Source: an uncultured Flavobacteriaceae bacterium
GTDB lineage: Bacteria > Bacteroidota > Bacteroidia > Flavobacteriales > Flavobacteriaceae
NCBI GenBank assembly: GCA_947500435.1
Contig: CANMRV010000004.1
Coordinates: forward strand, 310,001 to 374,000
Direction of reading: 5' to 3'
DNA length: 64,000 bases
Both the position numbers and the translations under genes were made by a program. The notes under the pieces are model-generated. The model was not told the origin of the DNA, made no database searches, and worked only from the letters and a program-made list of their open reading frames with translations. Positions 54,103 through 61,736 of this stretch are shown here, one piece after another (the first letter of the stretch is position 1; each line of letters begins with the position of its first letter).

Positions 54103-54636
54103 TCAACGTTTCCGTACAAAAGAATTTTGAACAACTTTTGCAAGATAAATTTTGGTCTCAATACATTCGAAGCCTAGTCTCTCAGGTAGTTTATTAAATA
54201 ATGGAATACCAGCGCCTAATAAATATGGAATAATGGTTATTGTCATTTCGTCTATTAAATCTTCTTTTAGGAAACTCTGAATTGTTCTTCCGCCATCAAT
54301 ATAGAGATTGTGGTATCCCTTTTTATGAATTTTTTCAAGAACTTCGGTTAAAGGTCCTTTTACAAGCTCAACCTTGTCTTTGTAGGCTGTATGAACACGG
54401 TCCAAACTATTGCTCAAAACAAATACTGGCTTTTGATAAGGCCAATCAACATCGAATCCGCATACCGTTTCAAAGGTTGTCCTCCCCATAACAAGAGCAT
54501 CAATTCCATTGGTGAAGTTCACATAGCCCATATCATCATTATTGGGATTTGGTATAGAATGAAGCCAATCAATTCCACCATGTTCATCGGCGATATAACC
54601 GTCTAAACTTGTCGCAATAAATACTTTGTTTTTCAT
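54103..54636 (-). CDS. RibD C-terminal/dihydrofolate-reductase-like protein
   Basis: The 177-residue protein has the RibD_C/DHFR-like fold: VFIATSLDGYIADEHGGIDWLHS, FTNGIDALVMGRTTFETV, PVFVLSNSL, GYHNLYIDGGRTIQSFLKEDLIDEMTITIIPYLLGAGIPLF. The DGGRTI glycine loop suits NADPH. Stand-alone members are annotated as dihydrofolate reductase family, but their substrates are usually unknown. The start overlaps the stop of the hydrolase gene by four bases (ATGA). Confidence 0.88.
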   Translation of the reverse strand: MKNKVFIATSLDGYIADEHGGIDWLHSIPNPNNDDMGYVNFTNGIDALVMGRTTFETVCGFDVDWPYQKPVFVLSNSLDRVHTAYKDKVELVKGPLTEVLEKIHKKGYHNLYIDGGRTIQSFLKEDLIDEMTITIIPYLLGAGIPLFNKLPERLGFECIETKIYLAKVVQNSFVRKR

Positions 54637-56234
54637 TTGCTTTTTAATCTCTCTTTTTCAAACGCAATAGTTCTTTCCATTTGCTCTTCAAGATTCCATT
54701 CAAAATCAAATCTATTTTTCAGAAATACCGCTATGGGCTCAAGTCCGATTTTTTCTCGCCTTTTATCAATATTCTCAGGGTCAAAAACAGGCCATAGATT
54801 AAAACTCTTTGTTTTTGGATAGTACTTCATTTGTCCACCATATATCTGTAGTTGACCCTTATCTGTCGCCAGTCTATCTTCTGCACGTACCAAAAATCGG
54901 GGCTCTAATTTTTTATCTTTTACGGCCTGTTGCATCATAGGAAGATATCGTTCTCTAGTATCTTGGTCTGCATGTTGGAGAACATTACAAATGGTTAAAT
55001 TACCCTGTTCTCCTATTACTGAAGGCTCCGGCCAATCACCTTGGTCAAGGATATCTTTGATTTTTATGATGTTGACCAAGTGATTTTTTCGATACTCTTT
55101 TTGATAAACTTCTGCTTCTTTAGATTCAGCTCCATAAATTTGAATCAAAGAATCTCTTAATCTAATTGGTGTTTGTTCTTTTTGCCCTATAGTATCCAAA
55201 ACCGCAACTAAGTCTTCATGTTTCAGCTTCAAAATGGAGTTTCTCTTAAAATGTGCAAGTACCTCAGTTAATACAGAATCCTCTTTCTGTTGAATAAGCG
55301 AATGCCCTGTTTGCATGGCGACCTCCTTATACGCTCCCGTAATCCATTCCTTTTGTTTTGGAATGATGGAAGGCGCAATAACCCCGTCTTCAGTTCCCCA
55401 AATAAAAAGGGTGGGGGAGTTCACTTTTTTGAGATAGGTTTTGTTCGCCACCGCCTCTTCGAGATTCAGAGCACGGTACCAATTTAAGGTTGCCGTAGCT
55501 GCGCCATATTCGGCTTGTAGTGCAACATATTCCTTCAAATGGTCTTCAGGAAGGCTTTGCATCAGTTGTTTGAAGAATTTTTGGTCTTCGGATACAAATT
55601 TATATTCCGGTAAAAACGGACTTTGTAATTGTTTGATATAAGAACTTCGCTTTTGCTGTTCAAGATCATTTAAAATGGCGTCAAAAAATACACCAGCATG
55701 GGGAATGGTTAGTGAGGTCCACGAAAGAATTCGCTCTTCTTTTGTCATGGCCAAGTTCCAACCGATTAGGGCGCCCCAGTCATGTCCGACCAAATGAAAT
55801 TTATCGAATCCGGCTTTGTCAGCAACTGCTAAAACATCCTTGGTCAAATGGTCAATATGATAGGCATCGGTATCCGATGGTCGTGCACCAGGACTATAAC
55901 CACGTTGGTCAAATGCCAAAACGCGATAGCCCTCAGAAGAAGCTTTTTTCAAAAGGGCATTCCACATAATTGAGGATTCAGGAAAACCATGTAATAAGAT
56001 TACCGCAGGACCATCATTTTGCATTCCAGCCGTTCGGATTAGAAATTCCATATCTGCTATGGGCAGGCGAAACTCTCCGGTATCATCTGTTTCTTGAAGT
56101 ATCGCAAGTGCTGCAATTCGATTGCTGTGGGTTTTGCTCCAATCTATAGAACCAAAATAACGGTAGGATGGAATGAGTATCACCAAAGCTAGTATCGCTA
56201 ACACAATCCATTTTAAATACTTCTTCCACTTCAT
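54633..56234 (-). CDS. Epoxide-hydrolase-like alpha/beta hydrolase fused to a DUF6624-like tail
   Basis: The 533-residue protein has an N-terminal membrane helix (about 7-25). An alpha/beta hydrolase follows (about 50-335), with VILLHGFPESSIMW and VLAFDQRGYSPGARP. The nucleophile Asp is in HLVGHDWGALIGWN (the D-W of the epoxide hydrolase/dehalogenase group), an acid in LFIWGTEDGVIAP, and the His in MQTGHSLIQQ. Residues about 345-533 look like DUF6624: CNVLQHADQDTRERYLPMMQQAV, RAEDRLATDKGQLQIYGGQM and VFDPENIDKRREKIGLEP. This tail is normally a separate protein. The substrate is unknown. Confidence 0.8.
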   Translation of the reverse strand: MKWKKYLKWIVLAILALVILIPSYRYFGSIDWSKTHSNRIAALAILQETDDTGEFRLPIADMEFLIRTAGMQNDGPAVILLHGFPESSIMWNALLKKASSEGYRVLAFDQRGYSPGARPSDTDAYHIDHLTKDVLAVADKAGFDKFHLVGHDWGALIGWNLAMTKEERILSWTSLTIPHAGVFFDAILNDLEQQKRSSYIKQLQSPFLPEYKFVSEDQKFFKQLMQSLPEDHLKEYVALQAEYGAATATLNWYRALNLEEAVANKTYLKKVNSPTLFIWGTEDGVIAPSIIPKQKEWITGAYKEVAMQTGHSLIQQKEDSVLTEVLAHFKRNSILKLKHEDLVAVLDTIGQKEQTPIRLRDSLIQIYGAESKEAEVYQKEYRKNHLVNIIKIKDILDQGDWPEPSVIGEQGNLTICNVLQHADQDTRERYLPMMQQAVKDKKLEPRFLVRAEDRLATDKGQLQIYGGQMKYYPKTKSFNLWPVFDPENIDKRREKIGLEPIAVFLKNRFDFEWNLEEQMERTIAFEKERLKSK

Positions 56235-56244
56235 AGGTTTGTTT

Positions 56245-57012
56245 TTACAGTGGATAAATGGTATGTCCGCCGTCCAATACGATACTTTGACCCGTCATAA
56301 AATCACTGCTATTTGATGCTAGGAAAACGGCAATGCCTTCCATTTGCTCCAAAGTTCCGTTGGTTCCTGAGCAGGACCTTCGAAGGGTAGCTTCTCGAAA
56401 GACCTCGGGAGCGTTTAATGACATCTCCGTTTCAATGTATCCGGGCAGGATGGCATTGACTTGAATTCCTTTCTTTCCCAATTCAACGGCAAGGGAGCGT
56501 GTCAAACCTAAAACCGCTGCTTTTGTGGTGGCGTATCCCGAAGAAAAACCAGTGCCCATCAAAGCGGCGATGGATGAGGTTACAATTAACTTCCCCGGTG
56601 CCTCTCTTTCCAATAAATGTGCAATGACGGGTTTATAGGTGTTGACTACACTATTCAGGTTGAGGTCAATGATGGAGTTCCAATCGTCTTCATTGATTTG
56701 GTGCAAGCGCTGCCCTTGCGGACCTGCACCACCGGCATTGGCAAAGCAAATATCTACTTTTCCGAAATGTGCGATGGTTTGTTGAAAGGCTTCCCGCGCC
56801 GCAGCTGCTTTGGTAAGGTCAGCCGAAAGGGTCATGACATCTCCGCCCAAGTTTTCCAATTCTTTTTTTGCTAGGGCATTCTTTTCTGTGTTTCTTCCCC
56901 AGATAGCGACTTTTGCACCAGCCTTTACCAAGCCTTTGGCATAGGCCAAACCGATTCCGCTATTGCCGCCCGTAACTAGGGCGACCTTGTCTTTTAAATC
57001 AAATAATTCCAA
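56245..57012 (-). CDS. Short-chain dehydrogenase/reductase
   Basis: The 255-residue classical SDR has LVTGGNSGIGLAYAKGLVKAGAKVAIWGRN (cofactor loop), CFANAGGAGPQGQ, LNLNSVVNTYKPV, the catalytic IVTSSIAA Ser and YxxxK as YATTKAAVLGL. VNAILPGYIETEM and IVLDGGHTI follow. The substrate is unknown. It lies 10 bases before the hydrolase on the same strand and may be one transcript with it and the RibD-like gene. Confidence 0.9.
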   Translation of the reverse strand: MELFDLKDKVALVTGGNSGIGLAYAKGLVKAGAKVAIWGRNTEKNALAKKELENLGGDVMTLSADLTKAAAAREAFQQTIAHFGKVDICFANAGGAGPQGQRLHQINEDDWNSIIDLNLNSVVNTYKPVIAHLLEREAPGKLIVTSSIAALMGTGFSSGYATTKAAVLGLTRSLAVELGKKGIQVNAILPGYIETEMSLNAPEVFREATLRRSCSGTNGTLEQMEGIAVFLASNSSDFMTGQSIVLDGGHTIYPL

Positions 57013-57099
57013 AGGTTCTCGTATTAGTTAGTACTAAACTTAACCATTTTTAATCGATAATCGAGATTGAAAATGCTCGGGGACTTGCCGTGAGGTTGT

Positions 57100-57471
57100 T
57101 TACTTTGGAACGCGCAAAATCTTTTCCATCTTCCGCCCCCGCGCCAATTCCTCAATCAACTTGTCCATATAGCGGCATTGCTTTGTTAAGGGTGTTTCGA
57201 TGTCTTCGATACGATAGCCGCAGATGACGCCTTTAATAAGCTCCGCATTCGGATTCAATGTTGCTCTTGCAAAGAAGGTTTTAAAGGTCACTTTTTCATC
57301 GATTAAGGCTTGTAGTTGCTTTTCATCAAAACCCGTAAGCCATTCGATGACTTCATGAAGTTCAGCAACGGTTCTGCCATTCTTCTCGACTTTGGTCACA
57401 TAATGCGGATATACAGAGAAGAATTTCATTTCGGCGACGCGCCTATCGTGTTCAGGAGTTGTTGTTGGCAT
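57100..57471 (-). CDS. DUF2200 family protein
   Basis: The 123-residue soluble protein matches DUF2200 along its length: HDRRVAEMKFFSVYPHYVTKVEKNGRT, ELHEVIEWLTGFDEKQLQALI, FFARATLNPNAELIKGVICGYRIEDIETPL, QCRYMDKLIEELARGRKMEKIL. The function of this family is unknown, and no catalytic motif is evident. It lies on the minus strand between the SDR and a VOC protein; the intergenic spaces are 87 and 119 bp. Confidence 0.85.
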   Translation of the reverse strand: MPTTTPEHDRRVAEMKFFSVYPHYVTKVEKNGRTVAELHEVIEWLTGFDEKQLQALIDEKVTFKTFFARATLNPNAELIKGVICGYRIEDIETPLTKQCRYMDKLIEELARGRKMEKILRVPK

Positions 57472-57520
57472 ATCCCAAGGTTTTAGGTTGTTGCTCTAAG
57501 ATAATAAATAAGCAAGAACT

Positions 57521-57559
57521 TATAACCTTCAATCACCAAAACCAAGGTAGCACTGCCTT
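57521..57559 (-). pseudogene. 39-bp remnant of a steroid-5-alpha-reductase-like gene 3' end
   Basis: On the minus strand the bases read K-A-V-L-P-W-F-W-stop, followed by TTGAAGGTTATA. The real gene ending at 60981 reads K-A-V-L-P-W-V-W-stop and the same 12 bases. I count 33 of 39 positions identical, including 12 of 12 after the stop. Nothing before it is coding. The gap of 119 bp around it holds no other gene. Confidence 0.5.
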
Positions 57560-57576
57560 GCTTTGCGATTGGGGAG

Positions 57577-57587
57577 AGTACTAGCAA
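57577..57587. repeat. Partial copy of the TAGC-tail repeat
   Basis: AGTACTAGCAA lies directly after the stop of the VOC gene (57591) and matches the right end of the palindromic repeat family at 59204-59264. Confidence 0.35.
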
Positions 57588-57590
57588 ATG

Positions 57591-57971
57591 TTATTCATTC
57601 TTGTATTCCGTCAATGAAATTAAATTCCCATCAGGGTCTTTAAACCAGGCAATTTTGGCTTTGCGTGGCGAGGTCCAAATACCCAAATCATCTTGCTGCA
57701 AACCGCCATATCTTTCGAATTCCACTCCTTTTTCCAGTAGCCTTTTTACTTGTGTGTCGATATTTTCTATTCGAAAGCCTAATACCGTAAACGGCTGAGG
57801 TCGTAGTTCGGCTACAATGGTAATACGTAAGTGAACCCCATTACCTTCAAATACAAAGGCATACTCATCTTCAGACCGTAATTTTAACCCAAGGGTATGC
57901 AGGTAGAATAGTTTGGACTGCTCGGGTATAGCGGTAGGTAAGAAGGCCGTTATAGTTGGTTTAGATAACAT
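57591..57971 (-). CDS. VOC (glyoxalase-like) family protein
   Basis: The 126-residue protein is a single VOC pair of beta-alpha-beta repeats: TAFLPTAIPEQSKLFYLHTLGLKLRSEDEYAFVFEGNGVHLRI in the first half. TVLGFRIENIDTQVKRLLEKGVEFERYG, IWTSPRKAKIAWFKDPDGNLISLTEY in the second. Members are metal enzymes (dioxygenases, lyases, resistance proteins). The substrate here is unknown. Confidence 0.88.
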   Translation of the reverse strand: MLSKPTITAFLPTAIPEQSKLFYLHTLGLKLRSEDEYAFVFEGNGVHLRITIVAELRPQPFTVLGFRIENIDTQVKRLLEKGVEFERYGGLQQDDLGIWTSPRKAKIAWFKDPDGNLISLTEYKNE

Positions 57972-58033
57972 ATGTATTCTATTTGCTCAATGATACCTGG
58001 CACATATGGGCACAAGCGGAGACACCTGTTCCG

Positions 58034-58429
58034 TTACTTGAAAGTTTGCGTCTTTAGGAGCTCGCCAGTGTCATTATAGACCTTCCAAGGGCCCTTCTTC
58101 TTACCGTGTTCGAAATGACCTTCGTCCCAAAGTTGGCCATTGGCATGGTATCGCTTCCATTCACCGTGCTTCCGTCCTTCATCGTCGAAGCCACCTATCC
58201 CCCGAGGTTCACCATTCTTGAAGAACCATTTCCACTGACCAACGATTTCCCCGTTCTTGTAGCTGCCTGAGGATTGCATCTGGCCATTGTTAAGAAAGTA
58301 CGTCCACTTTCCTGATTTCTTACCGTTTTCGAATTCACCTTCGCAAGAGACAAGGCCGTTCTTGAAGAATAGCTTAAAGGGGCCATTTTTAGGATTGCCG
58401 TTTTCATCGATTCCTGAGATGTCTTTCAT
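58034..58429 (-). CDS. MORN-like repeat (YwqK-type) protein
   Basis: The 131-residue protein is built of about five repeats of the form NGxxxxxGxFxxGKKxGxWxxFxxNG: KNGLVSCEGEFENGKKSGKWTYF, NNGQMQSSGSYKNGEIVGQWKWF, GIGGFDDEGRKHGEWKRY, GQLWDEGHFEHGKKKGPWKVY. Such proteins are annotated as YwqK-family antitoxins or MORN-repeat proteins. No signal peptide is present and no toxin gene is adjacent, so an antitoxin role is unproven. The 233-bp gap downstream to the next minus gene holds only a repeat fragment. Confidence 0.75.
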   Translation of the reverse strand: MKDISGIDENGNPKNGPFKLFFKNGLVSCEGEFENGKKSGKWTYFLNNGQMQSSGSYKNGEIVGQWKWFFKNGEPRGIGGFDDEGRKHGEWKRYHANGQLWDEGHFEHGKKKGPWKVYNDTGELLKTQTFK

Positions 58430-58645
58430 TGGAATTCTTTTTGCCCGCCCGAATGTGCCTTTTTGGTAAGGGAGGTGTTTTAGTCTTTATTTTTAAGTGT
58501 CAAATCAAAAGATTTTATGGACTTAATAAAAATACGAAAACCTTTTGATAATGCTGGAAGTCGTAACAAGTGCCAGTATAATTGCCTACTCAGGTCGGTG
58601 CCTATCACACTTGTCCACCAAAACCACATCAGTAGTTTATGAGGA

Positions 58646-58662
58646 GACGAGCACCAGCGGGG
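58646..58662. repeat. Half copy of the palindromic repeat, at the 3' end of a gene
   Basis: GACGAGCACCAGCGGGG matches the right arm and tail of the unit at 59216-59233 (GACGAGCAC TAGC TGGGG). It abuts the TTA that is the stop of the 58663 gene. The left arm is missing or decayed. Confidence 0.45.
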
Positions 58663-59157
58663 TTAGTCACGCTTTTTAGATTTCTTTCTATACAGTTTTT
58701 CTACTTCCAGTTGGTTTTCGGAAAGCTGTACAATCCTAAATTTAGCCTTTGACATGGGATTCGGAATTTCTATATCCGGATAGTCTTCTTTAACCTTGTC
58801 CCAAAATTCTTTTTTGAAGTCCTTAGGGTAATAAATCTCTAAAATTCTGGATTTCTTATCATACGTCCAGGTTCCTTCTACTGTTTTATAAATTATAGGG
58901 CAAAGCGCGTCTTGAATTATGGCTTTGAATTCACATTTGTTGTCGGACAGAAAAGTAATTGCGGAATTCCTTACGGCAGGCGCTCTACCAGCATCTTGGC
59001 ATAGGAGATATATGCTATTCTTGAGTCCGCTTTCCCTTTTGTATCGCTCTAAAACCCAACAACCGTATAAATCAAATTCAGTTATTGGATTGCCCTGGCC
59101 GTATGTGAATTGTCCGAGCAGAAGAAAAATCAATGTAATAGATACCCATCTTTTCAT
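58663..59157 (-). CDS. Hypothetical secreted protein
   Basis: The 164-residue protein has a signal peptide (MKRWVSITLIFLLLGQFTYGQ) and a compact beta-rich mature part: ITEFDLYGCWVLERYKRES, AITFLSDNKCEFKAIIQDALCPIIYKTVEGTWTYDKKSRILEIYYPKDFKKEFWDKV, and a basic end RKKSKKRD. The W-V-L-E-R and EGTWTYD strands recall the small lipocalin-like proteins of Bacteroidetes. Four cysteines may form disulfides. No known function. Confidence 0.6.
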   Translation of the reverse strand: MKRWVSITLIFLLLGQFTYGQGNPITEFDLYGCWVLERYKRESGLKNSIYLLCQDAGRAPAVRNSAITFLSDNKCEFKAIIQDALCPIIYKTVEGTWTYDKKSRILEIYYPKDFKKEFWDKVKEDYPDIEIPNPMSKAKFRIVQLSENQLEVEKLYRKKSKKRD

Positions 59158-59203
59158 GGGGTAGAAGCATCAAAAATTGCTCCAAAGTTGCTTACTCAGA
59201 ACG

Positions 59204-59264
59204 GTACTCGTCGCAGACGAGCACTAGCTGGGGTAGTTACTAGTCTTAGACAAGTACTAGCAGG
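59204..59264. repeat. Two tandem palindromic repeat units
   Basis: Unit 1 (59204-59233) is GTACTCGTC-GCA-GACGAGCAC then TAGCTGGGG. Unit 2 (59237-59264) is TTACTAGTC-TTA-GACAAGTAC then TAGCAGG. Each is a 9-3-9 stem-loop with a TAGC tail, with a 33-bp period. Further half copies lie at 57577, 58646 and 60338, all within about 30 bp of a minus-strand stop codon. Confidence 0.65.
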
Positions 59265-59292
59265 AAAAAAATGTATAGGTATCCGAAATTAA

Positions 59293-60150
59293 TTATGATT
59301 CCGCCAATGTACGAATGAGTTTTGCACAACCACCCTCATGTATATATTCTGAGTGCGCGTTGATAGTATCGAACTTGCGACCTGTGATTTCACTACAAAG
59401 CATCTTTCCGTCCGCTGCAAGCTTAAAATCCTCGAGGACCTTTTTGCCAAGCTTACTATTGATGACTGATGGGGTTTTTCCAGGATGCTCTCGGCACCAT
59501 TGAAGTGTTTTCATCCAAATGGCGGCACTTAAAGCGCCACAAGCATTCCCGCTTAATCCAAGACCACCGGCAAATCCTGCTACCATGACCATTTCTTCTT
59601 CTGTGCCTCCCATTCGCTTCACGACTTGAGATGCACAACTCGTTGGTTTACACGTAAGTTCTATTTGCTCTTGATTCAAGCCTTCAACTCCCGATTCAAT
59701 GGCTTCTGGAGCCCAATCTTCGGCAAGATCGAAGCATTTAGACTTATCCATACCCGTAATCATGGTATTGAACATCAGTCGCACTATACCCGTAACGTTG
59801 CTTATGCTATATCCTAATATCTCTTTACAGTTCACGGTTTGTGACCTATCCTGAAAAGACGCTATGAGATGTTGCGTAGCTGTCACTGCAATCGCAATGG
59901 CTTTTTCTTTGTCCTTATGTCGTTTATACGATTCCACTCCTACGGCTAAAGCGGCACCCCAAATCATCCCACACTGATGGCCTTGATTCATGATACCACC
60001 CGCCAATGAATTAAGCGCTAACTCCTCTAGCTCCAAGGAGTGACCAAAATGATGATTCAATATACGGGCAAAGGTGTGAGAACAGGCCCCACATTTTTTG
60101 AAAGTCTCCTTTGCATCCAATTGTTTTCTTATTTCTGTTTCCATATGCAA
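59293..60150 (-). CDS. C_GCAxxG_C_C family protein, duplicated
   Basis: The 285-residue soluble protein seems to hold two copies of the redox-type cysteine fold. The first has C20/C23 (KKCGACSHTF), then GGIMNQGHQCGMIWGAALAVG and C108. The second has TSCASQVVKRMGG, then the canonical GLSGNACGALSAAIW (GxxxGxCGA) near 198-212, plus C219, C252 and C275. Family members appear in Fe-S or redox contexts, often as ~140-residue single copies. Function unknown. ATG at 60144 is an equally good start. Confidence 0.8.
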   Translation of the reverse strand: MHMETEIRKQLDAKETFKKCGACSHTFARILNHHFGHSLELEELALNSLAGGIMNQGHQCGMIWGAALAVGVESYKRHKDKEKAIAIAVTATQHLIASFQDRSQTVNCKEILGYSISNVTGIVRLMFNTMITGMDKSKCFDLAEDWAPEAIESGVEGLNQEQIELTCKPTSCASQVVKRMGGTEEEMVMVAGFAGGLGLSGNACGALSAAIWMKTLQWCREHPGKTPSVINSKLGKKVLEDFKLAADGKMLCSEITGRKFDTINAHSEYIHEGGCAKLIRTLAES

Positions 60151-60337
60151 TGCTTAATGGATGAAAGATAGTTATCGAACTACAAGGAATTAATGATATA
60201 AATCAGTACTAATCAAATTTCTAGAAATAAAAAATTCCCATCACAATGTGAGCGGTTTTTGCGTATTTGTCAAGTTGTGCTTAAACACCTGCTTCACGCA
60301 GTTCGGTAATTTCTATGGGTATAGCAAAATGCTTACG

Positions 60338-60354
60338 AACGAGCACTAGCGGTG
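60338..60354. repeat. Half copy of the palindromic repeat, near a gene end
   Basis: AACGAGCACTAGCGGTG resembles GACGAGCACTAGCTGGG of unit 1. It lies 11 bases after the stop of the 60366 gene. The left arm (ATGCTTACG) pairs only in part. Confidence 0.45.
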
Positions 60355-60365
60355 GACATACACCC

Positions 60366-60848
60366 TTAGGAACGAACAAGAATAAAATGGATTGAACACG
60401 ATTCCATATCCCCATCATTGTCAAAGTCGTACTCCCCAGTATCGGCGCCGCCATTAAAGGATAGGGTCGTGCCGTCAAAGGTTTCGCCATAGGTATCCCA
60501 ATCACCGGGGTAATCATCCCAGACAATGGCAAAGTATAAGGTTTGCTGCCATTCCTCCCAGAACATTTCTCCACTTACGGTATATGCATTCCGATCTACG
60601 GGATCAAGGGTCATGGTAAAGCGGCCATTGGATTGTACCGACATTCGGGCTGTTCCGCCGTTCTCGACTACATCTACGGAGACGCCGCCTACACTAAATT
60701 GAGCTTTGGTGGCCTCCCAGGTTCCGGCGAGTTCACTAATCGGGAATCGACCGTCTTTGAGGAGGTCGCCTACTTCATCATCATCTGAATTACAGGAGAA
60801 GGTTAGGGAAAGCAACGAGATGAATAAAATATATTTGAACGATTTCAT
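60366..60848 (-). CDS. Hypothetical lipoprotein
   Basis: The 160-residue protein has lipobox TFSC (MKSFKYILFISLLSLTFSC) followed by NSDDDEVGD, an acidic surface-export-like stretch. The mature part is a small beta barrel: LAGTWEATKAQFSVGGVSVDVVENGGTARMSVQSNGRFTMTLDPV, TVSGEMFWEEWQQTLYFAIVWDDYP, DGTTLSFNGGADTGEYDFDNDGDMES. This is the lipocalin-like pattern. The higher-GC coding sequence contrasts with its neighbours. No known function. Confidence 0.7.
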   Translation of the reverse strand: MKSFKYILFISLLSLTFSCNSDDDEVGDLLKDGRFPISELAGTWEATKAQFSVGGVSVDVVENGGTARMSVQSNGRFTMTLDPVDRNAYTVSGEMFWEEWQQTLYFAIVWDDYPGDWDTYGETFDGTTLSFNGGADTGEYDFDNDGDMESCSIHFILVRS

Positions 60849-60980
60849 GGTTATACATTTTAGAAGAAGGGAACATAGCCCCTTCCGATTAAGCCATTAA
60901 ATCTATTCAGATATGCTACTGCCAGCAATGATGTGGGTCAGTTTACTGGTATTTCCAATCTATAAGGGTATAACCTTCAA

Positions 60981-61736
60981 CTACCAAACCCAAGGCAACA
61001 CCGCCTTTCGCTTTTTTGGATAATCCTTAAAATTTTCGTGATACCAAGCGTGATGGTTCAAGGCTCTTGGGACTAGATTACAGAAGGTCCAAATCGCGAA
61101 AGTTAGGGCGGGTAAATTCCAGGCGACGATGGCGAAACCTATCCATTCTAGGATTTCACCGAAATGATTGGGACAAGATATCCATTTGAATAACCATCCT
61201 TGGGGAATGGAGTAACCTTCTTTTCCGTTTCGGAGTGCGATTAATCGCGAATCGGTGCCACGATTGATATAGGTGCCACCGAAGAACAGGATAAGACCAA
61301 TGACAATATTGATTGTGATTTCCTTTGGATCTTCGGGTGCTAAATAGCCCAGGTAATAGCCGTTTAAAAAACCATTCATGCCATTAAAGAACAGTGCACT
61401 AAAAACAATGGTCAAGGGCATTTTCTTTCCTCGGGTTCGCAATCGAAAGGGGAATAGTAGCGTTCGGTTAAAGTAATGGAAGGTCCAAAGGGCAACGAGG
61501 AGCCAGGTGAACCAATCTTTTTCTCGGGGACCAACAAGTACAAGAATCGGAAAAAGGAGAAAAGCAGGGAGTTCCATCCAAAACCAGCCCCAGTGATTGG
61601 AAATCATCTTTCCCCATTTTTCGGTAGCATGGCGACCGTAGGGAGCGCGAATACGAAACAACAAAAGCGATACGAATGTGATGACCGCAATTCCAATCCA
61701 GACGTAATTCAGTAGGGTGAAGTTTTCCAAATTCAT
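60981..61736 (-). CDS. Steroid 5-alpha-reductase-like membrane protein
   Basis: The 251-residue protein has about six helices and the C-terminal steroid dehydrogenase domain: YSIPQGWLFKWISCPNHFGEILEWIGFAIVAWNLPALTFAIWTFCNLVPRALNHHAWYHENFKDYPKKRKAVLPWVW. The N-H-F-G-E and Y-P-K-K-R-K motifs are those that bind NADPH in SRD5A/DUF1295 proteins. The ending W-V-W-stop is copied in the remnant at 57521. Its start overlaps the next gene by four bases, so the two are coupled. Confidence 0.88.
   Translation of the reverse strand: MNLENFTLLNYVWIGIAVITFVSLLLFRIRAPYGRHATEKWGKMISNHWGWFWMELPAFLLFPILVLVGPREKDWFTWLLVALWTFHYFNRTLLFPFRLRTRGKKMPLTIVFSALFFNGMNGFLNGYYLGYLAPEDPKEITINIVIGLILFFGGTYINRGTDSRLIALRNGKEGYSIPQGWLFKWISCPNHFGEILEWIGFAIVAWNLPALTFAIWTFCNLVPRALNHHAWYHENFKDYPKKRKAVLPWVW

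Noticed and set aside
59204..59264. CRISPR array
   Set aside because: Only two tandem units with a 33-bp period and almost no spacer, no leader and no cas genes. The units are hairpins near a gene end.
60281..60574. A 97-residue minus frame overlapping the lipoprotein at 60366
   Set aside because: It overlaps the clear lipoprotein in another frame and ends within the repeat region. It has no start-site or family support.
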